Origin: a virus
Direction: 5' to 3' (one strand)
IMG/VR virus record: IMGVR_UViG_3300032053_000620
Location: 1 to 21,379 of that record
DNA length: 21,379 nt
The first letter of the stretch is position 1. Each line of letters starts with the position of its first letter. The notes under the pieces are model-generated. The model worked only from the letters and a program-made list of their open reading frames with translations, was not told the DNA's origin and made no database searches. Of this stretch, positions 7,135-12,903 are shown one piece after another. A program made the translations under genes and the position numbers.

Positions 7135-7355
7135 CAATACAGACACGACCATCCAATGACAACTACCGGCAGAATTATGATGGGATATTTAGGAAGAAGT
7201 ATTCAATGGAAAAATGGTGTTGTTACGGGTTGCCCGATGGGACACAATGCAATATCCTTATTGAGGTGATTGAAGCGGACTATCCGAACGGTATAACCAG
7301 CGGACTGTGTCCTGAGCATCAGAAGATATGGGAAGATAAAATTGTGGAATTATAA
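7131..7355 (+). CDS. Small Cys-rich protein carrying a third copy of the methyltransferase leader
   Basis: 74 residues from ATG 7131, which overlaps the methyltransferase stop (ATGA). The first residues MTIQTRPSN repeat the N-terminus of both methyltransferases, after which the sequence diverges. The rest, from an alternative start ATG 7206 preceded by AGGAAGAAG (WCCYGLPDGTQC...CPEHQ), has spaced Cys/His residues suggesting a zinc site, and is probably the ancestral gene. So this looks like a short fusion created at a duplicated seam. It ends with GAATTATAA of the junction element at 7346-7370. Function unknown. Confidence 0.55.
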   Translation: MTIQTRPSNDNYRQNYDGIFRKKYSMEKWCCYGLPDGTQCNILIEVIEADYPNGITSGLCPEHQKIWEDKIVEL

Positions 7356-7367
7356 AGGAGGTAAAAG

Positions 7368-7556
7368 ATGATAAAATCAATAAATAATCCTCAGAAGGTT
7401 ATTCGGATTAAATCGGGCAAAGGAACTGGCGATAATTATTATACCTTAGAGGATGGAAGTGTATGGAAAACAAGCAGTCCTTTTTTCAAGAAAGGCACTG
7501 ATGATAGAACCGGTAGAACTGATGGTTGTATTCATTATGAAACAAGAAATGACTAA
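7368..7556 (+). CDS. Hypothetical small protein
   Basis: 62 residues with an excellent AAAGGAGGTAAAAG ribosome binding site from the conserved junction element. The composition is polar and basic with beta-type GDNYYTLEDGSVWKTSSPFF in the centre, so a small beta-sheet domain is likely. No cysteine pair or catalytic motif. First gene of the AT-rich small-gene array. Function unknown. Confidence 0.55.
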   Translation: MIKSINNPQKVIRIKSGKGTGDNYYTLEDGSVWKTSSPFFKKGTDDRTGRTDGCIHYETRND

Positions 7557-7606
7557 TAAGTCGGCTGTGGCAACTGCCAATGGTGTTAAATTATAGGAAG
7601 TGAAAG

Positions 7607-7822
7607 ATGACTAAGAAAAAAGGTTTTATCGTAACAATAGAATTTGATGTATTGAGAAGGATTGCCAATTATTATGAATTCCCTTTAGCCGTATTTCTGT
7701 GGTCGCCGAAGAACATTAAAAGACAATTAAAAGGGACAAGAAGAAATAGTCGGCGTGAAACAATGCTGAAGTATAAGAATAGATTTACCCAGTTATTTGA
7801 TGAATTTTTGGATAGATTATGA
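7607..7822 (+). CDS. Hypothetical small basic protein
   Basis: 71 residues, ribosome binding site GGAAGTGAAAG (7596-7606) from a degenerate junction copy. It is strongly basic (KNIKRQLKGTRRNSRRETMLKYK in the middle, stated here in part) with an aromatic, hydrophobic N-terminal half. Such a charge suggests nucleic-acid binding, but no fold is recognisable. Function unknown. Confidence 0.5.
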   Translation: MTKKKGFIVTIEFDVLRRIANYYEFPLAVFLWSPKNIKRQLKGTRRNSRRETMLKYKNRFTQLFDEFLDRL

Positions 7823-7829
7823 CTAACAA

Positions 7830-7850
7830 CTCAGTTGGTAACCAGCCGAG
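7830..7850 (+). promoter_or_regulatory. Intergenic hairpin, copy C of the CTCGGCT family
   Basis: CTCAGTTGG, a 3-nt loop, then CCAGCCGAG: 8 of 9 positions pair in RNA, counting one G-U. It lies directly before the stop/SD/start junction of the next gene (7852-7874). No U-run follows, so it is not a standard terminator. Confidence 0.55.
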
Positions 7851-7851
7851 C

Positions 7852-7874
7852 GGAATTATAGGAGGTGAAAGATG
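7852..7874 (+). repeat. Stop/Shine-Dalgarno/start junction element, copy C
   Basis: GGAATTATA followed by GGAGGTGAAAG and ATG. The same string, with small changes, ends at the start codons at 7368, 7607, 8836, 8996, 9337, 9998 and 10236. Here it gives the 7872 gene its ribosome binding site. Confidence 0.75.
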
Positions 7875-8591
7875 TGTGAATTTATATCGTGGATAGAGAT
7901 GAATGGCAGGATTTTGTTTCTAACCGATGAGGATATGAAACAGAAGAACAAAGAGATGTCTGCGTGGAATCAGGATAAATCAGAGTGGCAGGGACACGGG
8001 GGCATCAGGTTTTATTATCAACTTGAAGATTCAGATGGTATAAACAAAGAAAATACTAATTTCTCATCTCCTGACAACTTCCCCAAGGTAATTAGCAATG
8101 CGATAAAACAAGGCAAGATAACCTATGGAATAACGCCCGAAATAACGGAACAAATACTTGAGCAACCGGCTTGGGCTGAGTATAATAAGATTCAGCAATC
8201 GGCTCGGGCTGAGTATGAGAAGATTCGGCAACCGGCTTGGGCTGAGTATAAGAAGATTCAGCAATCGGCTTGGGCTGAGTATGAGAAGATTCAGCAATCG
8301 GCTCGGGCTGAGTATAAGAAGATTCAGCAACCGGCTTGGGCTGAGTATAAGACGATTGAGCAATCGGCTTGGGCTGAGTATAAGACGATTGAGCAATCGG
8401 CTTGGGCTGAGTATAAGAAGAAGATTAAGCAATTGGCTTGGGTTGAGTATAATAAGATTAAGCAATCGGCTTGGGCTGAGTATAAGAAGAAGATTAAGCA
8501 ACCGGCTTGGGCTGAGTATAAGACGATTGAGCAATCGGCTTTCAGCAAACTTGTAAAAATAAAGAAGAATCGCAATAAGATATGGCAATAG
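7872..8591 (+). CDS. Protein with eleven-residue (hendecad) AWAEY repeats
   Basis: 239 residues. The N-terminal domain (1-97) has W-rich, beta-like segments (FISWIEMNGRILFLTDED, HGGIRFYYQLEDSDG) that I do not recognise. Residues 98-220 are eleven tandem units of consensus Q(S/P)AWAEYKKI(Q/E/K); two units (8 and 10) are 12 residues long. A half unit QSAFSKL and a basic tail (KIKKNRNKIWQ) end the protein. Eleven-residue periodicity with Ala and aromatic positions suggests a right-handed coiled coil or a solenoid helix. Repeat number may vary between relatives through slippage or recombination. Similar repeat proteins occur in other phages, but I know no proven function. Confidence 0.75.
   Translation: MCEFISWIEMNGRILFLTDEDMKQKNKEMSAWNQDKSEWQGHGGIRFYYQLEDSDGINKENTNFSSPDNFPKVISNAIKQGKITYGITPEITEQILEQPAWAEYNKIQQSARAEYEKIRQPAWAEYKKIQQSAWAEYEKIQQSARAEYKKIQQPAWAEYKTIEQSAWAEYKTIEQSAWAEYKKKIKQLAWVEYNKIKQSAWAEYKKKIKQPAWAEYKTIEQSAFSKLVKIKKNRNKIWQ
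8163..8531 (+). repeat. 33-nt coding tandem repeat (11 units)
   Basis: Units of 33 nt, two of 36 nt, with core GGCTTGGGCTGAGTATAAGA. Length is always a multiple of three, so the frame is kept; other frames on both strands also stay open through the array and should not be called genes. Confidence 0.85.
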
Positions 8592-8605
8592 CCGAGAGGT
8601 AAGAA

Positions 8606-8803
8606 ATGAAACTCACTGAAGCACAAAAACAAAAGATGATAAAAGAATGTTTTCAGGGATTGTTTGAGTCCTATCCTGATTGTTTAGAGACTATCAGGAA
8701 TGGGTTACCAGAATTATTTAAAGGCAATCAACCAAAAAATATTATTGAGATGTGGTTGGAAGATGATGTCAAGAAGTTTATCGCAAAAGGATATGAGTGG
8801 TAA
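8606..8803 (+). CDS. Hypothetical small acidic helical protein
   Basis: 65 residues. Upstream is GAGAGGTAAGAA, a weak ribosome binding site that looks like a degraded junction copy (GCCGAGAGG matches the hairpin's right arm). The sequence is helical and acidic, with FQGLFESYPDCLETIRNGLPELF and IIEMWLEDDVKKFI as amphipathic segments. No motif recognised. Confidence 0.5.
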   Translation: MKLTEAQKQKMIKECFQGLFESYPDCLETIRNGLPELFKGNQPKNIIEMWLEDDVKKFIAKGYEW

Positions 8804-8813
8804 AATGACGAGC

Positions 8814-8838
8814 GGAATTATAAAGGAGGTGAAAGATG
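8814..8838 (+). repeat. Stop/Shine-Dalgarno/start junction element, copy D
   Basis: GGAATTATAA, then AGGAGGTGAAAG and ATG. Just before it, AATGAC is joined directly to GAGCGG, as if the hairpin between the left and right conserved halves had been deleted. Confidence 0.75.
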
Positions 8839-9021
8839 AAGGTAGAATTCAAGTTCAGTGATACGATTTTCAAATCCATTATGAGTATCTCTGACAAATG
8901 GGGAGTTCCTTGTAAATTACTTATGCAAATAATTGAGTTGGCAAAAGAGGAAGGAGAAGTTTGGGCTTATAAGATAGTTAATAAGGAGGTGAAAGATGAG
9001 GGCAAAAAAGAGAGAGGATAA
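8836..9021 (+). CDS. Hypothetical small protein
   Basis: 61 residues with a full-length junction element as ribosome binding site. It has a hydrophobic/charged N-terminus (VEFKFSDTIFKSIMSI) and helical IELAKEEGEVWAYKIV. The final residues NKEVKDEGKKERG are read through the next gene's ribosome binding site and start (8978-9021), so its C-terminus may be a by-product of the junction insertion. Function unknown. Confidence 0.55.
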   Translation: MKVEFKFSDTIFKSIMSISDKWGVPCKLLMQIIELAKEEGEVWAYKIVNKEVKDEGKKERG

Positions 9022-9217
9022 ACCAGATAATAAAATGACTACTAATATTTTTGGGAAAGAATTGGAAAGTTTAATAAATAGATATTCAAAAGAAAAGGAA
9101 AGTAACACCCCAGATTTTATTCTGGCACAGTATCTAAAAGATTGCTTAGACTCTTTTAATAAGGCAGTTCAACGAAGAGAAGGTTGGTATGGTAGAATTG
9201 ATGCAGAGAATGGTTAA
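8996..9217 (+). CDS. Conserved phage hypothetical protein (TPDFILAQYL family)
   Basis: 73 residues, AAGGAGGTGAAAG directly upstream inside the end of the preceding gene (26-nt overlap). The core SNTPDFILAQYLKDCLDSFNKAVQRREGWYG (given as partial words: TPDFILAQYL, CLDSFNKAV, REGWYG) matches a small protein I have seen in many tailed phages and prophages of unrelated hosts. Its function is unknown. A start at residue 14 (MTTNIFGKELE) is the usual beginning of the family, so the first 13 basic residues may be an extension. Confidence 0.7.
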   Translation: MRAKKREDKPDNKMTTNIFGKELESLINRYSKEKESNTPDFILAQYLKDCLDSFNKAVQRREGWYGRIDAENG

Positions 9218-9223
9218 GAGTTA

Positions 9224-9322
9224 ATGACTAATAACTCGGCTGTGGTGTTGAGGCTCAAGAAGTCCGCAACGATTAGAGCGTCAAGAACGCCAGTTGCTAC
9301 ACCCAGCCGAGCGGAATTATAA
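9224..9322 (+). CDS. Possible 32-residue peptide spanning the largest hairpin
   Basis: A short open frame starts ATG 9224 (MTNNSAVVLRLKK), crosses the hairpin and ends RAEL plus TAA at 9320-9322, the TAA being part of the junction element. Related peptides can be read from the equivalent places at 7549 (MTNKSAVATANGVKL) and 7819 (MTNNSVGNQPSGII). Only a weak AAGAG precedes it. It may be translated, or the similarity may simply reflect a conserved RNA. Low confidence. Confidence 0.25.
   Translation: MTNNSAVVLRLKKSATIRASRTPVATPSRAEL
9235..9310 (+). promoter_or_regulatory. Long structured intergenic hairpin, copy F
   Basis: The outer stem CTCGGCTG pairs with CAGCCGAG, then after a one-base bulge GGTGT pairs with ACACC. 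Inside, GCAAC pairs with GTTGC and GCGT with ACGC, giving a tall nested structure. It is followed without a U-run by the junction element of the 9337 gene, so translational control or a recombination site is more likely than termination. Confidence 0.55.
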
Positions 9323-9339
9323 AGGAGGTGATTTGAATG
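9313..9339 (+). repeat. Stop/Shine-Dalgarno/start junction element, copy F
   Basis: GGAATTATAA, AGGAGGTG, ATTTGA and ATG: same element with a changed spacer. It directly follows the long hairpin. Confidence 0.75.
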
Positions 9340-9708
9340 GATACAAAAGTAGAAGTGTTGACAATAAATGGTATAGAGTATGTGCCGAAAGAAGGTCAAT
9401 TACAAATGGCGAATGTTTGCAACGGAATGAAGTATGTTATTGTGAGGACATGCTCAGCCGGAGTATTTGCTGGGTATATAGAATCAAGGAATGGACAAGA
9501 AGTAGTATTGAGGCAAGCACGCAGATTATGGTATTGGGATGGCGCGTCGTCGTTATCTCAGTTAGCGATGGAAGGAGTAAAGAGACCGCAGACTTGCAAG
9601 TTTCCTTGTGAGGTAGAAAGAGTAGAACTTTTACAGGTGATAGAAATTTTGGACTGCACCGAACAGGCAAGAAAGAATATTGCTGAGGTAGAAATATGGA
9701 AACAATAA
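9337..9708 (+). CDS. Conserved phage protein, DUF6948-like
   Basis: 123 residues, AAAGGAGGTG eight bases upstream. The central region NGMKYVIVRTCSAGVFAGYIESRNGQEVVL and ARRLWYWDGASSLSQLAMEGV (cited in parts) with CKFPCEVERVELLQVIEIL is a distinctive conserved domain that I associate with DUF6948; the number is from memory. The family is beta-rich, widespread in phages, and has no known function. It is often followed by a Gly-X repeat protein, as here. It overlaps that gene by 13 nt. Confidence 0.75.
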   Translation: MDTKVEVLTINGIEYVPKEGQLQMANVCNGMKYVIVRTCSAGVFAGYIESRNGQEVVLRQARRLWYWDGASSLSQLAMEGVKRPQTCKFPCEVERVELLQVIEILDCTEQARKNIAEVEIWKQ

Positions 9709-10004
9709 AAATTGGCTCTGGCGATGGCTATGGCGATGGCGTTGGCTCTGGCTCTGGCTCTGGCTATGGCTATGGCTCTGGCTATGGCTTTGGCTCTGGC
9801 TCTGGCTCTGGCTCTGGCTATGGCTCTGGCGATGGCGATGGCTATAGCTATGGCTCTGGCTTTGGCTCTGGCTCTGGCGATGGCGATGGCTCTGGCTCTG
9901 GCTCTGGCTCTGGCGATGGCGATGGCGATGGCTCTGGCTATGGCTCTGGCTATGGTAACTATAAACTCGGCTATACCCAGCCGAGCGGAATTATAATATG
10001 CTAA
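9696..10004 (+). CDS. (Gly-X)n low-complexity protein
   Basis: 102 residues. After METIKI the protein is an unbroken Gly-X alternation (X = Ser, Tyr, Asp, rarely Phe or Val) for about 81 residues, then NYKLGYTQPSGIIIC. The start overlaps the DUF6948-like gene. Longer relatives I recall carry a folded C-terminal domain after the repeat. Here the tail is instead encoded by hairpin copy G and the junction element, so this copy appears truncated. The repeat would be disordered and hydrophilic. The alternative frame reads (Met/Leu-Ala)n, which I reject. Confidence 0.6.
   Translation: METIKIGSGDGYGDGVGSGSGSGYGYGSGYGFGSGSGSGSGYGSGDGDGYSYGSGFGSGSGDGDGSGSGSGSGDGDGDGSGYGSGYGNYKLGYTQPSGIIIC
9714..9956 (+). 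repeat. Six-base GGCNNN tandem repeat
   Basis: About 40 units of GGC plus TCT, TAT, GAT or similar, coding for Gly-Ser, Gly-Tyr and Gly-Asp. GGC is used for nearly every glycine, unlike the mixed codon use elsewhere, which suggests growth by slippage. Confidence 0.9.
9966..9985 (+). promoter_or_regulatory. Intergenic hairpin, copy G
   Basis: CTCGGCT, loop ATACCC, AGCCGAG: a perfect 7-bp stem. It lies inside the end of the Gly-X gene and just before GGAATTATAATATG at 9987-10000, where the AAGGAGGTGAAAG part of the junction is missing. Confidence 0.65.
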
Positions 10005-10234
10005 CGATTAAAGATTTTGAAGATAACCCATCCAATTATATCTGGGGAGACGATGTAACTTTGCATATAGACAGTATTTTTCAGAAAGAATTTAATGGAA
10101 ACATAAATTTATTGGTGGCTTGTTGTGAAGATAATGCAATGCCCAATGGGATAAATTATTACGAAGCGGTTAGGGATTATGAGAAATCAAGACAGAATTA
10201 TAATATCAAAAATGGAATTATAAAGGAGGGATGA
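9998..10234 (+). CDS. Hypothetical protein
   Basis: 78 residues. ATG 9998 lacks a Shine-Dalgarno because the junction copy here is truncated; it overlaps the end of the Gly-X gene by 7 nt and may depend on coupling. The sequence is acidic with helical and strand segments (LTIKDFEDNPSNYIWGDDVTLHI, YYEAVRDYEKSR). Its last residues NGIIKEG are encoded by the next junction element (10214-10238). Function unknown. Confidence 0.5.
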   Translation: MLTIKDFEDNPSNYIWGDDVTLHIDSIFQKEFNGNINLLVACCEDNAMPNGINYYEAVRDYEKSRQNYNIKNGIIKEG

Positions 10235-10238
10235 GATG
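10214..10238 (+). repeat. Stop/Shine-Dalgarno/start junction element, copy H
   Basis: GGAATTATAA, AGGAGGG, ATGAG, ATG: last clear copy of the junction family, in front of the 10236 gene. Confidence 0.7.
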
Positions 10239-10670
10239 AAAACAAACGATACATACAATACTACAAGACAAAAGAAATGTCCCTTATGTGGCAACTGGTT
10301 TGAGGGGGATGAAACAGCGAATGGTGAAATATGCAAGAACTGTTCTGAAGCGAAAAGGAATAGTGAAGAGGAGGTAAAAATGGGGATTAGGGAAATACTT
10401 AGAAGTGCGATGGGGAGAGGATATTGCACAAACGAAAATAGTGGTGAGGACATAGATGCTACTTTAATTGAGGCTATGCTAACGGAAATTATTTCAGTTA
10501 TCAAGAACGAGGTGATGAAGTGCAAGTTAGAAATATCTGAGGTCTATATCATAAATAATATTGTTGAGATTTCTAATATTACACAAAAACAGGCAGAAGG
10601 GTTTCTTTGTCTTTTCAATCGCATATTAAAACAGAAACTCACCAAACTTTTTGAGGAGAAGAAGTTATGA
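10236..10670 (+). CDS. Zinc-ribbon protein of unknown function
   Basis: 144 residues with a strong AAAGGAGGG site upstream. Residues 15-36 hold CPLCGNWF and CKNC, a classical zinc ribbon. The rest is helical (IREILRSAMGRGYCTNEN; AMLTEIISVIKNEVMKCK; ILKQKLTKLFEEKKL). An internal GAGGAGGTAAAAATG at 10368-10382 could allow a second start giving only the helical part. It ends in an ATGA overlap with the 3D-domain gene. Probably nucleic-acid or protein binding; function unknown. Confidence 0.6.
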   Translation: MKTNDTYNTTRQKKCPLCGNWFEGDETANGEICKNCSEAKRNSEEEVKMGIREILRSAMGRGYCTNENSGEDIDATLIEAMLTEIISVIKNEVMKCKLEISEVYIINNIVEISNITQKQAEGFLCLFNRILKQKLTKLFEEKKL

Positions 10671-11449
10671 AAAAGAACACTGGTATGATGGTTGAGTCAA
10701 TCCTGATGTCAATGTTGCTGGTGGGCATCGGTTTCATTGCCTGCTTTGTGATAATTGACATATCGGGGTTGAGGAACAGGGAAAGACCGGAGGCAATAGT
10801 TCGGCCGGCAGTCAATCCAATAGTGGTCGCCAGTCCGGTCCAGCCGGTCCCCGAGCCGAGGGGACGCTATGTCAGGGGTTACCTATGGAGTGGAAGGCGG
10901 GGGGAGAGGGTCGCGGGTATATTCTCCGACCTATGGGCAAGGGGGTTCAGGTTCGGGGCGGTGGCGGCCAGCGGCTATAATTCCGCATTGGTGAGGTTCT
11001 CGGAAAGGATTGATGAGAAGTATCCGATGCTGGTTGAACTGGGGCGACTCAAGAGGGACTTAACGATAGACTTCGGCCTGTCCAGAAGGGGAGGGGTCAG
11101 TCCCGCGACATTCAGTCCAGACGGAGGTCAGTGGGTCAAGGTCAGGGCAAAGATTACCCACTACTGCTGGCACCATCCCGGGGAAATCAAGGTGGGGAAG
11201 GGGAGGACATCCACCGGTAGGTCGGCGAAGAATAGTTCCGGCGTGGCGGTTGATCCGAGAATGATTCCTTACGGTTCGGAGGTATATGTGCCGGGATATG
11301 GGCTGAGGGTGGCTGATGATACCGGGGGCATACCGAGAAGATACGGCCAGCAGGGAAGGTATCTGGTGGACATCAGGCATGAATCTATATCCGTCCGGCG
11401 GGCCAGGGAACTGGGCACCATGTGGACGAATGTATGGGTAAAGAGGTAA
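10667..11449 (+). CDS. Membrane-anchored 3D-domain protein (double-psi beta-barrel, MltA/RlpA-like)
   Basis: 260 residues. One transmembrane segment at about 9-31 (VESILMSMLLVGIGFIACFV), then a Pro/Val linker (40-66) and a C-terminal 3D domain (about 158-258). The signatures seen are VAVDPRMIPYGSEVYVPGYG (D196), VADDTGG (D217, D218) and LVDIRHES (D235), the three-aspartate pattern that gives the domain its name. The family acts on peptidoglycan, as in lytic transglycosylase C-termini and spore or phage lysis proteins. An N-in membrane anchor would place it outside the inner membrane, so a role in cell-wall degradation at lysis or entry is plausible. It is GC-richer than the genes before it. 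No separate endolysin or holin is seen here. Confidence 0.75.
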   Translation: MKKNTGMMVESILMSMLLVGIGFIACFVIIDISGLRNRERPEAIVRPAVNPIVVASPVQPVPEPRGRYVRGYLWSGRRGERVAGIFSDLWARGFRFGAVAASGYNSALVRFSERIDEKYPMLVELGRLKRDLTIDFGLSRRGGVSPATFSPDGGQWVKVRAKITHYCWHHPGEIKVGKGRTSTGRSAKNSSGVAVDPRMIPYGSEVYVPGYGLRVADDTGGIPRRYGQQGRYLVDIRHESISVRRARELGTMWTNVWVKR

Positions 11450-11453
11450 TAAA

Positions 11454-11867
11454 ATGAGATTCCTAAGATACAGGCAAGGCAGGAGGAGACTGGCCGGAAA
11501 GCCTGGTTCAGAATACATCCTCCAGTGCAAAATAGTCCAGTATCTCAATGACCATTACCCGAATCTTCTTTTTACGGCAAGTGCTGGTGGTGCTCGGACG
11601 TCAATCGGGACGGCGATGAAACTTAAGATGATGGGTTGTAAGGCTGGGGTGCCGGACCTTATGATTTTTTATCCCACCAAGAAATATCATTCCCTATTCA
11701 TAGAACTGAAGACAGAGGAGAACAGGGATTTTGGTATCAAAAAAGGAAGAGTTTCGCCGGAACAGGAAAAGTGGATTGACAAACTGAACTTGCTTGGATA
11801 TTGTGCGAGAGTGTGCTATGGGTATGAAAACACGAAAGAGACAATAGAGAAATATCTGACAGAATAA
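11454..11867 (+). CDS. VRR-NUC domain nuclease (PD-(D/E)XK)
   Basis: 137 residues. Motifs in order: SEYILQCKIVQYL (19-31) with a glutamate in the first helix, GVPDLMIF (65-72; D68), FIELK (82-86; E84, K86), then SPEQEKWIDKL and GYCARVCYG. This is the VRR-NUC fold, used for structure-specific cleavage such as Holliday-junction or flap resolution. At this size it is the standalone phage form. It probably resolves branched replication or recombination intermediates before packaging. Start ATG 11454 lies 4 nt after the preceding stop with AGAGGTAA upstream. Confidence 0.85.
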   Translation: MRFLRYRQGRRRLAGKPGSEYILQCKIVQYLNDHYPNLLFTASAGGARTSIGTAMKLKMMGCKAGVPDLMIFYPTKKYHSLFIELKTEENRDFGIKKGRVSPEQEKWIDKLNLLGYCARVCYGYENTKETIEKYLTE

Positions 11868-11894
11868 TCCATAACAGAAAAGGAGATATATAGG

Positions 11895-12137
11895 ATGAAA
11901 TTATTTAGTATAGAATTTAATGAATGTGATTATGACCAGTATGGCGCATTTGTAATAATAGCCAATGATGAAAAGGATGCCATTAGTTTGATTAAAAAGA
12001 TGAAAGAGTATATGGACGAAGTAGATTGGGAAGGTGGTTATAAAATACACGAGATAATCCTTACGGAATATTCGCAAGCGACAATAGATAATCCTTACGG
12101 AATATTCGCAAGCGACAATAATTTTAAGTTCATTTAG
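11895..12137 (+). CDS. Hypothetical protein with C-terminus altered by a 34-nt duplication
   Basis: 80 residues, ribosome binding site AAAGGAGATATATAGG. The front FSIEFNECDYDQYGAFVIIANDEKDAISLIKK and WEGGYKIHEI (parts) belong to a small phage family I recognise by pattern only. At 12053-12120 an exact 34-nt segment is repeated in tandem. Because 34 is not a multiple of three, the frame shifts. Removing one copy gives the ending TEYSQATIILSSFRAG and a stop at about 12145, which resembles the usual family ending better than the present one (IDNPYGIFASDNNFKFI). So the C-terminus is probably a recent mutation. Function unknown. Confidence 0.65.
   Translation: MKLFSIEFNECDYDQYGAFVIIANDEKDAISLIKKMKEYMDEVDWEGGYKIHEIILTEYSQATIDNPYGIFASDNNFKFI
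12053..12120 (+). repeat. Exact 34-nt tandem duplication
   Basis: 12053-12086 and 12087-12120 are identical (GATAATCCTTACGGAATATT and the 14 bases that follow). It lies inside a coding region and changes its frame. Confidence 0.95.
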
Positions 12138-12163
12138 GGCGGGGTAAAATAGGAGGAGATTAT

Positions 12164-12871
12164 ATGCCACTCAACAAAGCCAAGGGTAATATGTATGATT
12201 TTGTTACACACTGCCATTCGCACCTTGGTGGAGAATGTCCGCATCGGTGTTGTTACTGTTATGTCCAGCGCAATAGGTTTGGAGTATCAGAACGATATAA
12301 GGGTGAGCCAAGATTGATTGAGAACGAATTGGCAGTCAATTACGGCTCGGGTAAGATAATCTTCATAGAGCATATGAGTGACCTGTTTGCCTGTGATATA
12401 AAAGGCGAGTGGATAAAGAGAATAATTGGACACTGCTTAACCTATAACCAAAACAAGTATGTGTTCCAGACCAAGAACCCGGCAAGATTTAATGATTATA
12501 TTGACCTGATGCCGGATAAATGCATGTTGGGAGTTACCATGGAGACTAATCGAGAATTTAGGAATGATGATAATTCCATAAAGATAAGTCAGGCGCCAAG
12601 ACCGATAAAAAGATATGAGGGTATAATGGCACTACAGAGACTATTTCCTGTCTTCATTACACTGGAACCTATACTTGATATGGATATTGATATTATGGTC
12701 GAATGGATGATAAACATAAAACCCGATTTTATCAACATAGGGGCTGATTCAAAGGAATGCGGACTACCCGAACCTTCGGCGGAAAAGATAAGGGAACTGA
12801 TTGCAAGGTTGCAGGAGAACAATCTGGTTATCAGGAAGAAATCCAACCTTGAAAGGATATTGGCAATATGA
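12164..12871 (+). CDS. Phage Gp37/Gp68-like protein (DUF5131), radical-SAM-like
   Basis: 235 residues, GGAGGAGAT upstream. CPHRCCYCY at 25-33 contains C25-x3-C29-x2-C32, the cluster-binding motif of radical SAM enzymes. Later segments also fit the family: IFIEHMSDLFACDI, VFQTKNPARF, MLGVTMETNREF, LFPVFITLEPILDMD and FINIGADSKECGLPEPS. In phages it is usually near methylases and ParB or ASCH genes. The enzymatic reaction is not known; a nucleobase or RNA modification has been suggested only by context. It has an ATGA overlap with a possible upstream start of the next gene. Confidence 0.8.
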   Translation: MPLNKAKGNMYDFVTHCHSHLGGECPHRCCYCYVQRNRFGVSERYKGEPRLIENELAVNYGSGKIIFIEHMSDLFACDIKGEWIKRIIGHCLTYNQNKYVFQTKNPARFNDYIDLMPDKCMLGVTMETNREFRNDDNSIKISQAPRPIKRYEGIMALQRLFPVFITLEPILDMDIDIMVEWMINIKPDFINIGADSKECGLPEPSAEKIRELIARLQENNLVIRKKSNLERILAI

Positions 12872-12903
12872 GAGACCTCAACCATCTTGAAAGGAGTGAA
12901 ATT

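Noticed and set aside
8163-8531. CRISPR-like repeat array
   Set aside because: There are no spacers between units; this is a coding tandem repeat in one reading frame.
8064-8632. Open frames on the minus strand and in other plus frames across the 33-nt repeats
   Set aside because: The repeat length is a multiple of three, so any frame open in one unit is open in all. They lack ribosome binding sites, and the AWAEY frame has one plus a distinct N-terminal domain.
9712-9996. (Met/Leu-Ala)n open frame over the six-base repeat
   Set aside because: It is a shifted reading of the Gly-X gene. The Gly-X frame starts by overlap with the preceding gene and matches known phage proteins.
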